Shown in pieces: positions 5,210 to 5,448 of a stretch of DNA of 5,448 bases. How positions within the stretch are numbered: the stretch's first letter is position 1; each line of letters starts with the position of its first letter. This DNA comes from Eubacteriaceae bacterium (lineage in GTDB: Bacteria; Bacillota; Clostridia; Eubacteriales; Anaerofustaceae). Both the position numbers and the translations under genes were made by a program. Location: the NCBI GenBank assembly GCA_017613995.1, contig JAGACT010000186.1, positions 1-5,448 of the forward strand. The letters run 5' to 3'. The notes below the pieces were generated by a model. The model did not search any database. It saw only the letters and a program-made list of their open reading frames with translations, and had not been told where the DNA came from.

Positions 5210-5448
5210 ATGGATATGCTGATTTATGTTGTAGCTGCCGTGGGTCTCGTCTCACTGCTGTTCGCCCTGACCACCGCGTCAAAGATCAATAAGATCAAGG
5301 TCGACAACAGCAGGATGGAGGAGATCGCCTCATACATCCATGAGGGCGCCATGGCATTCCTCTTCAGCGAGTACAAGCCCGTGGGCATCTGCGCCGTAGT
5401 CATCTTCGCGGCCATCTTTGCCTTCATCGGACTGCCCACCGCCATCTG
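5210..5448 (+). CDS. hppA: Membrane-bound ion-pumping pyrophosphatase HppA, N-terminal part (3' truncated by window edge)
   Basis: From the ATG at 5210 the frame is open to the right edge, giving 79 residues. A first membrane helix (about 4-21) is followed by a short basic loop, SKINKIKVDNSRM, then the family block MEEIASYIHEGAMAFLFSEYK (36-56, as M-EEIASYIHEGAMAFLFSEY-K), then a second helix (57-75). This IA-x-x-I-x-EGA-x-AFL-x-x-EYK pattern is characteristic of the N-terminus of membrane pyrophosphatases, which hydrolyse cytoplasmic PPi to pump H+ or Na+ outward. The catalytic loops and the residues that separate Na+ from H+ pumps and K+-dependent from K+-independent types lie beyond the window. 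AAGGGG at 5193-5198 serves as ribosome binding site with a rather long 11-base gap; the ATG at 5216 would lie even farther away. The preceding leader is A-rich and probably unstructured, favouring initiation. Confidence 0.88.
   Translation, partial: MDMLIYVVAAVGLVSLLFALTTASKINKIKVDNSRMEEIASYIHEGAMAFLFSEYKPVGICAVVIFAAIFAFIGLPTAI

Noticed and set aside
1..5448. CRISPR arrays, insertion sequences, tRNA or rRNA genes
   Set aside because: No regularly spaced repeats, transposase fragments, terminal inverted repeats or RNA gene cores were seen; the window is almost fully accounted for by five genes and their gaps.

Overview
This window comes from a bacterial chromosome with GC-rich coding sequence and short AT-rich intergenic gaps. 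Strong GGAGG-type ribosome binding sites, a membrane-bound ion-pumping pyrophosphatase and a URO-D/methyltransferase-family protein suggest an anaerobe, most likely of the Bacillota (Clostridia). This assignment is an inference; no rRNA or other marker is present, and Synergistota or a similar anaerobic lineage cannot be excluded.

Layout. (1) Positions 1-797, + strand: the 3' part of an SLC13/DASS-type anion permease, cut by the window edge. (2) Positions 844-1842, +: a complete URO-D-superfamily protein of the methyltransferase-like kind (not HemE), probably co-transcribed with the permease. (3) Positions 1843-1966: a convergent intergenic gap with two GC-rich hairpins; the second, followed by six U on the minus strand, is a textbook terminator for clpB. 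(4) Positions 1967-4564, -: complete clpB disaggregase, 865 aa. (5) Positions 4565-4771: a divergent, AT-rich regulatory gap with the clpB ribosome binding site and -10, an imperfect hairpin, a palindrome, and a near-consensus promoter for secG with a duplicated extended -10. (6) Positions 4772-5005, +: complete secG. (7) Positions 5006-5209: a non-coding leader with several mutually exclusive helices and a T7 tract. (8) Positions 5210-5448, +: the 5' end of hppA, the membrane pyrophosphatase, cut by the window edge.

How the genes work together: the first two genes look like a small accessory uptake/metabolism unit (anion import plus a possible methyl-transfer or decarboxylation enzyme). The rest is housekeeping: protein disaggregation (ClpB), protein export (SecG) and pyrophosphate-driven ion pumping (HppA). 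The protein-coding content is largely ordinary. The least explained part is the structured segment between secG and hppA, which could be an attenuator or cis-regulatory RNA. I could not match it from memory to a known riboswitch class.
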